Part shown: positions 27,614 through 37,316 of the stretch, one piece after another
How positions within the stretch are numbered: the stretch's first letter is position 1
Layout: each line of letters starts with the position of its first letter
NCBI GenBank assembly: GCA_031316255.1
Contig: JALDQW010000001.1
Span: 3,381,485-3,445,484 of the forward strand
Direction of reading: 5' to 3'
Length of the DNA stretch: 64,000 bases
DNA from: Nitrosomonas sp.
GTDB lineage: Bacteria; Pseudomonadota; Gammaproteobacteria; Burkholderiales; Nitrosomonadaceae
Notes under the pieces: model-generated
Database searches by the model: none
Told to the model about the DNA's origin: nothing
Seen by the model: only the letters and a program-made list of their open reading frames with translations
Made by a program: the position numbers and the translations under genes

Positions 27614-28140
27614 TATGTCTGCCTCTGTAATTCAACAATTAACGGAATAATTGTATTTTGCAACGAGTCAACGGTTACAGGACCAATTTGCTTGTGTCTG
27701 ATAATCCCCTGTTTATCGATTACGTAGGTTTCAGGCACACCATAAACGCCGTAATCAATTCCAACTTCACCATCGGGATCGACAACACTGGCTTCATAGG
27801 GATCGCCATAAAGTCGAAGCCATTGCTTAGCCGTGTTGTTTTCATCCTTATAGTTCAAGCCATACACGGGAACAAGACCTGATTTGGCGAGTTGTACTAA
27901 CAAGGGATGCTCATCCCGGCATGCGACACACCAAGAAGCCCAGACATTAAGCATCCAGACTTTACCAAGATTATCCTTTGAAGAAAACAATCTGTCAGGT
28001 TCGTGCAAGCTATATAGTTCGAATTCCGGAGCGGGCTTATTGATTAATGGGGAAGGCACCTGACGCGGATTCAATGACAAGCCAGCAAATAAAAACACGG
28101 CTAAAATCAAAAATGCAAATAACGGCATTAAGTATCGCAT
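27613..28140 (-). CDS. ccmG: Thiol:disulfide interchange protein CcmG/DsbE
   Basis: 175 residues: an N-terminal anchor (LMPLFAFLILAVFLFAG) and a periplasmic thioredoxin fold. The active site is WASWCVACRDEHPL, the cis-Pro is in GVYGVPETYVID, and the acidic groove typical of CcmG is suggested by the Asp/Glu-rich central part. It reduces CcmH or apocytochrome using electrons from CcdA/DsbD, not seen in this window. TAATG overlap with ccmF. Confidence 0.96.
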   Translation of the reverse strand: MRYLMPLFAFLILAVFLFAGLSLNPRQVPSPLINKPAPEFELYSLHEPDRLFSSKDNLGKVWMLNVWASWCVACRDEHPLLVQLAKSGLVPVYGLNYKDENNTAKQWLRLYGDPYEASVVDPDGEVGIDYGVYGVPETYVIDKQGIIRHKQIGPVTVDSLQNTIIPLIVELQRQT

Positions 28141-30197
28141 TATACCTTCCTTGTTTCAGTGACTAAACTAGGATTGCTACCCGCAGTTGTAGGTTCTCCT
28201 ATTTCATCCGCTGCAGATTTTTCTTCATCTGCCTTTTTACCCATAAACAACTTGCTTTTGTCCTTGATTTTCAGACGATAGCGTTTATCGCTGACTGACA
28301 GAATGCCGCCAATTGCCATCAACAGGCAACCGAACCAGATCCAATCAACAAATGGTTTATGATAAGCCCGGACAACCCACGCTTCATTTGCCAACGGTTC
28401 ACCCAGAGCAACATAGAGATCACGGAATATTCCGGTATCGATCGCAGCTTCGGTCATTACCATACCTGAAGCATTATAAGTGCGCTTCTCCGGATATAAT
28501 TTACGTACAAACTCCCCGTCTTTTAGCACATCAATTTCGCCACGCACAGACATGTAATTAGGGCCGGTCACATCCGAAACCCCATTGAACTGAAATGCAT
28601 AATCGCCAATTGTTACCCGGCTACCGATATCCATACGCACATCTTTTTCCGTTTCATAACCATTAACCAGCGTTACCCCGATAATGAAAACAGCAACGCC
28701 GAAGTGGGCACAGTGCATACCATAAAAACTTCTGGATTGTTTAGCCAGTTTTACAAATACATTACCCTGGCCACTATTTTTGAGTCGGTGTATCAAACTC
28801 ACCACTATGCTGACCATAATCCAGAACGCAAGCAACAAACCGAAACTTACAAGCGGTTTCCATTCACCCATATAGAATGGGGCAATAATTGCACTGACAA
28901 AACTGACGGCAATCGCCCAGCGTACACGCACCGCCAGAGATGGCATACTCATCTGTTTCCAACGGGAAATAGGACCCAGTCCGATCAAAAATATCGCGGG
29001 CGTCATAACGGGAACAAAAACCGCCTCAAAATAAGGCGGGCCTACAGAGATCTTACCCAGATCTAGCGCATCAATTACCAGTGGGTATAACGTACCCAGC
29101 ATGACACTGGCAGCTGCTACGAGCAGCAACAGATTATTGGCAAGCAACATTGATTCGCGAGATAACAAATCAAACTTGCCGCCCAAACCCACTTTCGGCG
29201 CACGCCAGGCAAACAATAATAGCGAAATGGTAACGGTTACAAAAAGGAATCCAAGAATAAATACGCCGCGTTCCGGATCGGTGGCAAAGGCATGCACCGA
29301 AGTTAACACACCTGAGCGTACCAGGAATGTACCTAACAGGCATAATGCAAAGGTGCAAATCGCAAGCAACACTGTCCAGCTTTTAAAACTGCCACGTTTT
29401 TCAGTCACCGCCAAAGAATGCATTAATGCCGTACCGACCAGCCAGGGCATAAATGAAGCATTTTCCACCGGATCCCAAAACCACCAGCCACCCCAACCAA
29501 GTTCATAATAGGCCCACCAGCTGCCAAGCATGATTCCAAAAGTCAAAAAGACCCAAGCAACTGTTGTCCATGGTCGTGACCAGCGCGCCCAGGTAGCATC
29601 CAGTTTGCCGCTGAGCAATGCCGCAATTGCAAAAGCAAACGCCACCGAAAACCCAACATACCCCATATACAGCATGGGTGGATGAATAACCATTCCAGGA
29701 TCTTGCAGCAACGGATTCAGGTCACTGCCTTCCATCGCCGCCGGCAACAAGCGGTCAAAAGGATTAGAAGTTAGGAGCATAAACAACAAGAAGCCAATGC
29801 TCACCAAGCCCAACACCCCTAATACACGCGCCACCATGTCATCAGGCAGCTGTTTGCTGAAAACACTGACAGCAACCGACCAGCCCGATAGCATTAATAC
29901 CCACAACAGCAGCGAGCCTTCATGAGAGCCCCACGTTGCCGCGATGCGATATTGCAATGGTAACTCGGTGTTGGAATTTCTCGCCACATTCAAAACTGAG
30001 AAGTCGCTTGTGACAAACGAATAGCCAAGGCATAAAAAAGCAATCAAAACAAAGACAAATTGTCCTTGCACGACGGGCTTTGCCAGTGCCATCCAAGATT
30101 CAATACCACGCGCCGCGCCGATCAAGGGCAAGGTTCCTTGTGTTACAGCCAGCAGCAGTGCGAGTATCAGTGCAAAATTGCCAATTTCTGGAATCAT
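28140..30197 (-). CDS. ccmF: Haem lyase subunit CcmF
   Basis: 685 residues with many transmembrane helices; attaches haem from holo-CcmE to apocytochrome c. The WWD haem-handling motif is intact (WGGWWFWDPVENASFMPW, near residues 230-248), with flanking conserved histidines (MVIHPPMLYMGY, TALMHSLAV and MHCAHFGVAV). The last ~40 residues are a charged cytoplasmic tail. It lies 85 bases after ccmE. Confidence 0.97.
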   Translation of the reverse strand: MIPEIGNFALILALLLAVTQGTLPLIGAARGIESWMALAKPVVQGQFVFVLIAFLCLGYSFVTSDFSVLNVARNSNTELPLQYRIAATWGSHEGSLLLWVLMLSGWSVAVSVFSKQLPDDMVARVLGVLGLVSIGFLLFMLLTSNPFDRLLPAAMEGSDLNPLLQDPGMVIHPPMLYMGYVGFSVAFAFAIAALLSGKLDATWARWSRPWTTVAWVFLTFGIMLGSWWAYYELGWGGWWFWDPVENASFMPWLVGTALMHSLAVTEKRGSFKSWTVLLAICTFALCLLGTFLVRSGVLTSVHAFATDPERGVFILGFLFVTVTISLLLFAWRAPKVGLGGKFDLLSRESMLLANNLLLLVAAASVMLGTLYPLVIDALDLGKISVGPPYFEAVFVPVMTPAIFLIGLGPISRWKQMSMPSLAVRVRWAIAVSFVSAIIAPFYMGEWKPLVSFGLLLAFWIMVSIVVSLIHRLKNSGQGNVFVKLAKQSRSFYGMHCAHFGVAVFIIGVTLVNGYETEKDVRMDIGSRVTIGDYAFQFNGVSDVTGPNYMSVRGEIDVLKDGEFVRKLYPEKRTYNASGMVMTEAAIDTGIFRDLYVALGEPLANEAWVVRAYHKPFVDWIWFGCLLMAIGGILSVSDKRYRLKIKDKSKLFMGKKADEEKSAADEIGEPTTAGSNPSLVTETRKV

Positions 30198-30282
30198 GAT
30201 ATTTTTATTTATAGATTAATGACGGTGTTTTAATACAAAGAAATCAGAATCTTATTAAAACATACCTGTGTTCTGAAAAGAC

Positions 30283-30732
30283 CTATTGTGCCAGAGAAGC
30301 TTTTTGTGCTTTTGCTGCTGCTTCCAGAGCATGCGCGGCTTCAGGCGGCATATAATTTTCATCATGCTTTGCGAGCACTTCGTCAGCCTGAAATACACCA
30401 CTCTCGCTTAATTTTCCCTGAGCAACAACACCTTTGCCTTCTCTGAACAAATCGGGCAGAATACCCGTATAAACGACTTGAATAACCTCTGATGTGTCGG
30501 TAATTGCAAAATGGACTGTAGTGCCGCCGTCTTCACGTTGCACACTTCCCTCTTCTACCAGCCCGCCAATTCGAAAGCTTTTACCAATTGGTGCTTCCTT
30601 AGCAACTACTTGCGTTGGACTAAAGAAAAAAACCAGATTACTTTGAAAAGCGTTTAACACTAAAACAGCCGCGAAGCCTAATGCAGCAACACCTGCGGTA
30701 ATTACTGCAAGTTTTTTATGACGTGGTTTCAT
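30283..30732 (-). CDS. ccmE: Haem chaperone CcmE
   Basis: 149 residues. An N-terminal membrane anchor ([21 protein letters not shown]) is followed by the OB-fold core ([38 protein letters not shown]). The haem-binding His is in [12 protein letters not shown], the canonical HxxxY form. It overlaps ccmD by 17 bases. Confidence 0.97.
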   Translation of the reverse strand: MKPRHKKLAVITAGVAALGFAAVLVLNAFQSNLVFFFSPTQVVAKEAPIGKSFRIGGLVEEGSVQREDGGTTVHFAITDTSEVIQVVYTGILPDLFREGKGVVAQGKLSESGVFQADEVLAKHDENYMPPEAAHALEAAAKAQKASLAQ

Positions 30733-31003
30733 TTTTTATCTCTTCTTTATTTGAAATTTCTGGCGAATCTGAAATTTCTTTTGGATCCGATGTCTTTTCA
30801 AGACTCGAAGTTTCCTCTAGATTCGAGAACTCTTCTTTTTCTGTGCCGTGTATCAGACCATATCTTTTGACTAAAGTTCTGCGTCGATTTGAGATTAACA
30901 GCATTTCTCCGATAACACATACAAACGTCACTATGTATGAACCCCAAACATAAACACCGTAGCCGCCCATTGCAAAAAATTCCGACCAGCTTGACCAATT
31001 CAT
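30716..31003 (-). CDS. ccmD: Haem exporter protein CcmD
   Basis: 95 residues from the ATG at 31003, which overlaps the ccmC stop as TGATG. One membrane helix and the typical start ([20 protein letters not shown]) identify it as CcmD, which helps release holo-CcmE from CcmABC. It is longer than usual (family ~50-75): the tail from residue ~58 is acidic with loose repeats ([19 protein letters not shown]). Confidence 0.9.
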   Translation of the reverse strand: MNWSSWSEFFAMGGYGVYVWGSYIVTFVCVIGEMLLISNRRRTLVKRYGLIHGTEKEEFSNLEETSSLEKTSDPKEISDSPEISNKEEIKNETTS

Positions 31004-31746
31004 CACAATGCTCCTTTTCTTCTGAGGTCGGCGACCCATGCGGTATGGCTTTCTCTTTCCAGAATAATCACACGAACACGTTTCAATATAACTGCGATAG
31101 AGTACATCCAGCTCGCAAATACCATAACCATCATTCCCGTCAACATCGTTTCAGCCATTGTAGGTGCTTGAGTCACACTTACTGATGCACCTTGATGCAG
31201 CGTATTCCACCATTGTACTGAAAAGTAAATAATCGGAATATTAATCACACCGACTATTGCAATAATCGCTCCCGCTTTATCCGCTCTGCGCGGGTCATCA
31301 ATCGCTGCCTGCAGAGACATGAAGCCAATATACAGAAACAATAAAATCAATTCGGATGTCAACCGTGCATCCCATACCCACCAGGTACCCCACATTGGTT
31401 TTCCCCAAAGTGAACCGGTCCATAATGCCAGAAATGTAAACAAGGCGCCTGTTGGTGCGATTGCAGTCGCCATCATCGATGAAAGCCGGGTATTGAAGGC
31501 AAGTCCAATACCTGCCCAAAAAGCCATCACAACATAGAGAAACATGGACATCCATGCAGCGGGAACATGAATAAAAATAATGCGATATGCTTCACCTTGT
31601 TGGAAATCTGTAGGTGCCACAAAAAAGCCAATATAGAGACCAGCCACAAGTAAACCGAACGCAATGATAGCGAAGAATGGAATCATTTTCCCCGCAATCG
31701 AATAAAAACTAGCAGGTGATGAGTATTTATACCAATTAATTGCCAT
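31003..31746 (-). CDS. ccmC: Haem exporter protein CcmC
   Basis: 247 residues, six membrane helices. Carries the WWD motif (MWGTWWVWDARLTSELIL) near residue 125 and conserved periplasmic histidines (IFIHVPAAWMSMF and WNTLHQGASV) that ligand haem before it passes to CcmE. A 214-base AT-rich gap separates it from ccmB, so it may have its own promoter. Confidence 0.97.
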   Translation of the reverse strand: MAINWYKYSSPASFYSIAGKMIPFFAIIAFGLLVAGLYIGFFVAPTDFQQGEAYRIIFIHVPAAWMSMFLYVVMAFWAGIGLAFNTRLSSMMATAIAPTGALFTFLALWTGSLWGKPMWGTWWVWDARLTSELILLFLYIGFMSLQAAIDDPRRADKAGAIIAIVGVINIPIIYFSVQWWNTLHQGASVSVTQAPTMAETMLTGMMVMVFASWMYSIAVILKRVRVIILERESHTAWVADLRRKGAL

Positions 31747-31960
31747 ATATAGAAAAAATATTAGTTAATTTTATTTATTATTTATATTCGGGCGTTTACT
31801 TTAATTTTTGCGCGATCCTTTATTTTGACCGCCAATTTTATACCAAAATATAAGAATCAAAAAATTACTTTGATTAAAATCAAGTCAATTACATAAAATT
31901 AACTTCTTTATTTTAATCCTTTTTATAAACTACCGAACAAAACAAGCCATTACTGTTGTT
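31747..31960. other. AT-rich gap inside the ccm operon
   Basis: 214 bases, strikingly A/T-rich (runs such as TTTATTTATTATTTATATTC), between ccmB and ccmC. There is no ORF or clear hairpin terminator. It may hold a second promoter for ccmC-I. Confidence 0.5.
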
Positions 31961-32620
31961 TTATTCCATTGATACGCGTAACGATGCCGACGTTGCCCAA
32001 GGAGCAAAAACGAGTGATACAAGCAAAAAAGCGCCCAGCAGAGACAAATGCGCATCGTAATCAAGCCCGGACATATTTGCCTCTACCGCTCCAGCACCAA
32101 AGATAAGAACAGGAATATACAGTGGTAACACCAACAAAGAAACCAGCACGCCGCCGCCACGCAAACCCAGCGTTAATGCGGCGCCAATCGCGCCAATCAG
32201 ACTCAGCACCGGTGTTCCTAGAAGCAATGAAATTGTTAAAACAAACAGCGCATCCGCTGGCAAATCATACTGAATACCTAAAACAGGCGCCATCATAACC
32301 AACGGTACGCCTGTGACTAGCCAGTGCGCCAACGCTTTTCCTAGAACAAGGAAAAACAATGATTGTGGCGACAACAGCATCTGCTCAAGCGTGCCATCAA
32401 GATAATCATTGGAAAACAGTCTGCCAAGCGACAGCATCGATGCCAGCAAAGCGGCAACCCAGACAACACCTGGCGCCATGGTACGCAACATGTTCATTTC
32501 CGGCCCCACACTCAATGGAAACAAACTGACGACAATAACAAAGAAAAATAATGTTGTTAAAACATCGGATCTACGACGTACTGCCAGCAACAAATCACGT
32601 TGAACTATCCAGAAAAACAT
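31961..32620 (-). CDS. ccmB: Haem exporter protein CcmB
   Basis: 219 residues with six hydrophobic helices, the permease partner of CcmA. The family signature FSNDYLDGTLEQMLLSP is present near residue 68. It starts one base after the ccmA stop, so the two are coupled. Confidence 0.96.
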   Translation of the reverse strand: MFFWIVQRDLLLAVRRRSDVLTTLFFFVIVVSLFPLSVGPEMNMLRTMAPGVVWVAALLASMLSLGRLFSNDYLDGTLEQMLLSPQSLFFLVLGKALAHWLVTGVPLVMMAPVLGIQYDLPADALFVLTISLLLGTPVLSLIGAIGAALTLGLRGGGVLVSLLVLPLYIPVLIFGAGAVEANMSGLDYDAHLSLLGAFLLVSLVFAPWATSASLRVSME

Positions 32621-32621
32621 A

Positions 32622-33236
32622 TTATGCCAATTGCAAATGCACTGCTGATGCCGCAGTTATATCAATATCCTGATGCGTTGTCATCACTACCATACCATCA
32701 TGTTTCAAATGTTGATCAAGCAAACCCTGAATGAGTTTAACCGCCATAACATCCAAGGCGGCCAACGGTTCATCAAGTATCCATAATCTTGTCTTGCAAA
32801 CCAGTAAGCGTGCCAGCGCAACGCGCCTGCGCTGGCCTTGCGACAATACTTTTGCAGGCAAAGTCTCTCTGCCTTCCAGGCCCATATAACCCAATGCATC
32901 AGAAGCTTGTTTCTCGGTTATCTGCACACCTGACAACGCACTGGCTATGCGTAAATTTTCCAGCGCTGTCAAATCATCTTTTGTTCCGCTTAAATGGCCG
33001 ATATAAGTCAATTCGCTATAATACTCACCGCCAAGTGATTTGATCGCTTCGCCATTCCAGGTAATTTCGCCCAGCGCCGGATTTGACAAACCACATAACA
33101 TGCGTAACAGACTTGTTTTGCCGCTCCCGTTGGGTCCATTAACCTGCATTAATCCGCCCGCTTTTACAGTAAAACTGACGTCGTTAAAAAGTCTGCGATC
33201 ACCCCGTACGCAGGTTAGGTTTCTTCCTTGCAGCAT
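32622..33236 (-). CDS. ccmA: Haem exporter ATP-binding protein CcmA
   Basis: 204 residues, cytosolic ABC ATPase that powers release of holo-CcmE. Walker A is GPNGSGKTSLLR, the signature is LSQGQRRRVALARLL, Walker B is LWILDEPLAALD, and the switch His is in VVMTTHQD. First gene of the nine-gene ccm operon; its promoter should lie in 33237-33400. Confidence 0.97.
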   Translation of the reverse strand: MLQGRNLTCVRGDRRLFNDVSFTVKAGGLMQVNGPNGSGKTSLLRMLCGLSNPALGEITWNGEAIKSLGGEYYSELTYIGHLSGTKDDLTALENLRIASALSGVQITEKQASDALGYMGLEGRETLPAKVLSQGQRRRVALARLLVCKTRLWILDEPLAALDVMAVKLIQGLLDQHLKHDGMVVMTTHQDIDITAASAVHLQLA

Positions 33237-33759
33237 TGTTATTATTTTGCGAAGTAAAACGATAGATTATAACGCATTAGACATAGTCTGTAACACTGTA
33301 TTGCCAAATACCAGTTCGTTACACGCTTTCAAAAAGTATTTGCAAAAAAGTCAATCTTGCGATTATTTTGTACAGTCATTTTTTCCAAGGAAAGCGTGGC
33401 GCCCGGCATATGCTGGTTTTTTAAAGTTTGGCTACTTTAAGGCTTGAAATCAGTGATTGACAAATGCACTTTAGCCAATTCCTGTTCATACTGGAGAACC
33501 TCGTGTTAACCACGATCAATCTTGATCATTTCATATGAATCAACGATACTAATGGCGACATCTCTGAAATTGCCATACAGCGTAGCTGTTTCCAGAGGAG
33601 CCATTTTAGGCAAATCTACAGAGCAACGCATTTTGTCGCAGTGGCGAGAAAAATTTTGCGCTCATGATTAGCTGTCAGAACAACACTGGGCGTAATCGAA
33701 ACGTTGAATGGAATTACAACAAATCACTCACATCGAATCATCGGAACTAACAAAGCGAC
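33237..33759. other. Intergenic region between ccmA and serB
   Basis: 523 bases between divergent genes, presumably with both promoters. On the minus strand a 41-residue frame (33506-33631, MRCSVDLPKMAPLETATLYG...) has protein-like composition and could be the 3' remnant of a lost gene, as in-frame sequence continues ~10 codons upstream to a stop. No family was recognised. Confidence 0.5.
33506..33631 (-). pseudogene. Possible gene remnant (41 residues)
   Basis: Frame from ATG at 33631 to TAA at 33506. The composition looks coding (NFRDVAISIVDSYEMIKIDR), but there is no ribosome site and the frame is open for only a few more codons upstream. It could be a decayed 3' end or chance. Confidence 0.2.
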
Positions 33760-34593
33760 ATGCAACTTATTATTCAGGGCACTGAAGTTGAAAACTATGA
33801 TTTGAGATCATTAGCTAAACTTGCTCGCACAGATCAAATTGAAAAAATTACCGGTCAGGCATTCCGGCTGAGAAATATTCAACAGCAAGACGGCATTGCT
33901 GATTATTGCAAAAACGTTAATCTAGATTTCGCATTTATCAACACAAACCAGGCATTATCTGATTTTAAATTGATTGCTATGGATATGGACTCGACACTGC
34001 TTGCAATTGAATCCATTGACGAAGTGGCCGATATGCACCATATCAAGCAACATGTCGCAGAAATTACGCTTAAAACCATGCGCGGCGAAATCAGCTTTGA
34101 AGAAAGTCTGACACAACGAACCGCGTTACTTCGCGGATTACATGCCGATGCACTTCAGAAAGTTTATGATGAACGTGTACGGCTGAGCCCCGGCGCTGAA
34201 ACCCTGCTCAAGAAAGCCAGAAACGCCGGTCTTAAAACAATGGTTATTTCTGGCGGCTTTACATTTTTTACTGACAGAATTAAAGAACGGCTGAAATTGG
34301 ATTTTGCTGCGGCCAATACACTTGAAATCAAAGATAACACGCTCACCGGAAAAGTACTGGGTAAGATTCTTGGTCGGAAAGGCAAAGCCGAAGCACTGGA
34401 ACATGTATGCAATAAACATGCTATTGAACGCAAGCAAGTTATCGCCATTGGCGATGGTGCAAATGACCTGGATATGATGGCGGCGGCAGGTGTCAGCATT
34501 GCTTATCATGCCAAACCCATCGTTCAGGATAACGCCACCTATTCAATCAATCATGTTGGACTGGATGGCGTCATTAATCTGTTTGATGAATAA
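33760..34593 (+). CDS. serB: Phosphoserine phosphatase
   Basis: Final step of serine synthesis, phosphoserine to serine. 277 residues: an N-terminal ACT-like region of ~75 residues, then the HAD core with DMDSTLLAIESIDE (nucleophile Asp near residue 75), the cap with MRGEISFEESLTQR, motif II in VISGGFTFF, and motif III/IV in KGKAEALE ... AIGDGANDLDMM. The start has no strong ribosome site. It is convergent with the malic enzyme gene. Confidence 0.96.
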   Translation: MQLIIQGTEVENYDLRSLAKLARTDQIEKITGQAFRLRNIQQQDGIADYCKNVNLDFAFINTNQALSDFKLIAMDMDSTLLAIESIDEVADMHHIKQHVAEITLKTMRGEISFEESLTQRTALLRGLHADALQKVYDERVRLSPGAETLLKKARNAGLKTMVISGGFTFFTDRIKERLKLDFAAANTLEIKDNTLTGKVLGKILGRKGKAEALEHVCNKHAIERKQVIAIGDGANDLDMMAAAGVSIAYHAKPIVQDNATYSINHVGLDGVINLFDE

Positions 34594-34627
34594 TTGCGCA
34601 ATAAACCACTTGCGATCATTTTCAAAC

Positions 34628-36238
34628 TCAATAGTTGGGCTCATACATCAAAGACTGTATATAGCCATCCAGATTTTCCGGCATTTTTCCCGCAACCAGT
34701 CCCTCCCGTATGGCAACCCGGCAAACGGCTACCGCAATTGACAGCGATACTTGGCGCACGCGTGTCAGGGAAGGATAGACAGAACCTTTAGCAATTTCTT
34801 CTTCAGTTACAAGATTTGACAACACTTCCGCTGCTGTCAAAAACATGTTTTGCGTGATGAGCTTCGCCGAACTCGCGTATACACCCAGACCTATACCCGG
34901 GAAAATATAAGCATTATTACCCTGCCCTGGATAAAAACATTGATCTTTATAGCGCACCGCATCAAACGGGCTTCCGCTGGCGAAAATAACACGCCCGTCA
35001 CTCCACTTGTACGCTTCTTCTGCCGTACATTCGGTATGCGAGGTCGGATTGGACAACGCGATTATCACTGGCCTCTCGTTTACCGCCGCCATTTGCCGCA
35101 CGACCTGCTCTGTGAATGTGCCGGCAACACCTGTGGCGCCAATCAAAACATCAGGCTTAACTTCAGCAATCGCGTCGACAAAACCATGTGGTGCATGCAC
35201 ATGTGCAAATGGTCTGATTCGCGGCTTAATGATTTCATTTGTCGATACCACCAGTCCTTTTCGATCAATAAACCAGAGCCGTTCCCGGGCCTGTTGCTCG
35301 CTAAGTCCATGTGCACGAAATGCCGACACCATTAATTCTGCTGTTCCGCCCGCAGCCGAACCAGTGCCCAGAAACATAATTGTTAAGTCTGAAAATTTCT
35401 TTTGCGTAATACGGCAAGATGTATATACACCCGCTAACGTTACCGCAGCTGTTCCCTGAATATCGTCATTAAAACAACGCACGTTTGTTCCATAACGATC
35501 AAGAAAGTCGAAGGCATTTGGTGTAAGAAAATCTTCAAACTGGATCAATGCATTGGGATACCGGCTTTGTACAGCATGGACAAACTCATCAACCATTGAC
35601 AAATAGTTTTCGCCTTTCAGGCGCGCATGGGGATAGCCCAGGTATAATGGATCTTCACGTAACGACTGGTTATTCGTCCCCACATCAAGCGTGACAGGCA
35701 TGCAATGCGCAGGAGGAATACCGGCACAAGCGACGTACAGCGCTATTTTACCAATTGGAATTCCCATACCATTGGCACCAAGATCACCCAAACCCAGTAT
35801 TCTTTCCCCATCTGTAACAACAATAATACGGATGTCTTTTTCCGGCCAGTTACTTAGCACATCATCAATTTCACCACGGTCTTCCGGTGTGATATAAAGT
35901 CCTTGCGGCCTTCTGAAGATATGTGCAAATTCTTTACAGGCTTCACCGACTGTCGGCGTATAAACCAGAGGCAAAATCTCTTCCATATGATCGATCATGG
36001 TTCGATAAAAAAGCCGCTGATTCCGGTCTAACAATGCATTTAAAAAAATATACTTTTCAATATCACTATTTTTACGCCGCATATTTTCAAGCGCACGCGC
36101 TTTTTGTTTACTGATGTTGGCGACATCATAGGGTAATAATCCACGCAAACCATACCGTTTACGTTCTTCCCGTGTAAATGCTGTTGATTTTGTGCGGACC
36201 GCGTCATCCAACAAAGCCTTACCAAATAATTCTTTCAT
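34628..36238 (-). CDS. maeA: NAD-dependent malic enzyme
   Basis: Decarboxylates malate to pyruvate. 536 residues from the ATG at 36238, chosen over an in-frame start at 36283 because AGAGGTGG lies just upstream. Motifs: the malic signature FNDDIQGTAAVTLAG, Tyr in LVYTPTVGEACKEF, Lys/Arg in HARLKGENYLS, and the dinucleotide fold FLGTGSAAGGTAEL. It is the single-domain form without a phosphotransacetylase extension. Cofactor choice (NAD over NADP) follows from resemblance to the SfcA/MaeA type and is not proven. Confidence 0.94.
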   Translation of the reverse strand: MKELFGKALLDDAVRTKSTAFTREERKRYGLRGLLPYDVANISKQKARALENMRRKNSDIEKYIFLNALLDRNQRLFYRTMIDHMEEILPLVYTPTVGEACKEFAHIFRRPQGLYITPEDRGEIDDVLSNWPEKDIRIIVVTDGERILGLGDLGANGMGIPIGKIALYVACAGIPPAHCMPVTLDVGTNNQSLREDPLYLGYPHARLKGENYLSMVDEFVHAVQSRYPNALIQFEDFLTPNAFDFLDRYGTNVRCFNDDIQGTAAVTLAGVYTSCRITQKKFSDLTIMFLGTGSAAGGTAELMVSAFRAHGLSEQQARERLWFIDRKGLVVSTNEIIKPRIRPFAHVHAPHGFVDAIAEVKPDVLIGATGVAGTFTEQVVRQMAAVNERPVIIALSNPTSHTECTAEEAYKWSDGRVIFASGSPFDAVRYKDQCFYPGQGNNAYIFPGIGLGVYASSAKLITQNMFLTAAEVLSNLVTEEEIAKGSVYPSLTRVRQVSLSIAVAVCRVAIREGLVAGKMPENLDGYIQSLMYEPNY

Positions 36239-36359
36239 GAAGCCACCTCTGTATCGTTCTATATTTTTGACAACCAAACTCAATAACCTGATCAGCCTCG
36301 CCAGTTGTCATTGAGCCCTTCTTTCCATTTTACACGCGATACTGCATAATCACCGCCGA

Positions 36360-36420
36360 CAAGTACTTTTTCAACCTGATATTGCCGGGTACAGTCAATA
36401 TCAGGTTGAAAGAGTACTTG
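36360..36420. repeat. 61-nt near-perfect inverted repeat
   Basis: Two 25-base arms (36360-36384 and 36396-36420) pair with a single mismatch, which becomes a G-U pair in one RNA sense, around an 11-base centre (CCGGGTACAGT). No T-run follows on either side. It is too long for a typical terminator. Confidence 0.85.
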
Positions 36421-36438
36421 TCTCAGCATTAACATATC

Positions 36439-36582
36439 AAGGGCACCTCTAAAAATTCAGAGTTTCAAACAAGACGAGGCGAGAACAAAAAATATTGACG
36501 CAGCATATGATTGATATGTAGGAGATATTTTTTGTGAACAACAAAGTATTGTGACAAAATATGGATTTTTAGAGATGCCCTT
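36439..36582. mobile_element. MITE-like element (~144 bp)
   Basis: Ends are inverted repeats AAGGGCACCTCTAAAAAT and ATTTTTAGAGATGCCCTT (one mismatch in 18). The interior has no ORF of note. The size and ends suit a non-autonomous transposon mobilised by an IS5-like transposase, but no transposase is present and target duplication is unclear (TCAA left, TTAA right). Confidence 0.65.
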
Positions 36583-36773
36583 AATAAACCCAAAGCACAT
36601 AAACTAATTAAATGGCACCGCTCCAAGTCAACGTGGACAGTCTGACGCACGTTGGTTAAACTTGCACTTTACCCATGCAGCATTTTTAACTGTATTACCC
36701 ATAAAAAACTTTTAAAAATATTTACGCTGTTACTTTTCCGATCATTTTTTTAACTCTTTAATTCATTTTTAAT

Positions 36774-37199
36774 ATGAATCAATCACCGTTTCCTATGCCT
36801 CATCCTGATTTATATACAGAAGAAGAAGTCTCAAAACTTGTACATGAATTTTATGCGAAAGCAAGAAAAGATCCCTTACTCGGGCCAATATTTGAAGAAC
36901 ATGTTATTGACTGGGATGCCCATTTTGTGCAAATGACCAACTTCTGGTCCGCGCAATTACGCGGCACAAGCCGTTTTCGTGGCGCGCCGATGCCAAAGCA
37001 TATTGCATTACCTGAGTTAACGGCCACACTTTTTGAACGTTGGCTAGCACTTTTCAAACAAACGACACATGAACTGGGCAATAGTGCACTTGAACAACAT
37101 GCCAATACCATTGCTGCATTTATTGCAAACAGGCTCTGGCAGGGATATCAAATGAGTCACTATCCTGACAACGAACCTGCACTACTCCGTAATACATAA
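36774..37199 (+). CDS. Group III truncated hemoglobin
   Basis: 141 residues, soluble 2-over-2 globin of the group III (trHbP) type. Recognisable parts: VSKLVHEFYAKARKDPLLGPIF (helices A-B), the WDAHFVQMTNFWSAQLRGT region (helix E side), and PKHIALPELTATLFERWLALF around the proximal helix with His in PKHIAL. Roles in the family include binding O2, NO or nitrite; the exact one is unknown. Useful in a nitrogen-oxide-producing organism, by inference. Confidence 0.9.
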   Translation: MNQSPFPMPHPDLYTEEEVSKLVHEFYAKARKDPLLGPIFEEHVIDWDAHFVQMTNFWSAQLRGTSRFRGAPMPKHIALPELTATLFERWLALFKQTTHELGNSALEQHANTIAAFIANRLWQGYQMSHYPDNEPALLRNT

Positions 37200-37316
37200 T
37201 TGCCCCACCTTCAAATGAATGATTAAAACAACTTTTATTTGCCTTTTTATAAAATTGAAAAATTAGAACTCAACTATAAAGGGTGTTTATCAATTACGTA
37301 TTAACTGAGAAATCCA

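Larger units (their letters stand above)
36239..36773. other. Intergenic region with large stem-loop and MITE-like element
   Basis: 535 bases between the divergent malic enzyme and globin genes. It contains the stem-loop at 36360-36420 and the element at 36439-36582, described separately. The remaining ~190 bases before the globin gene are AT-rich and probably carry its promoter. Confidence 0.6.
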
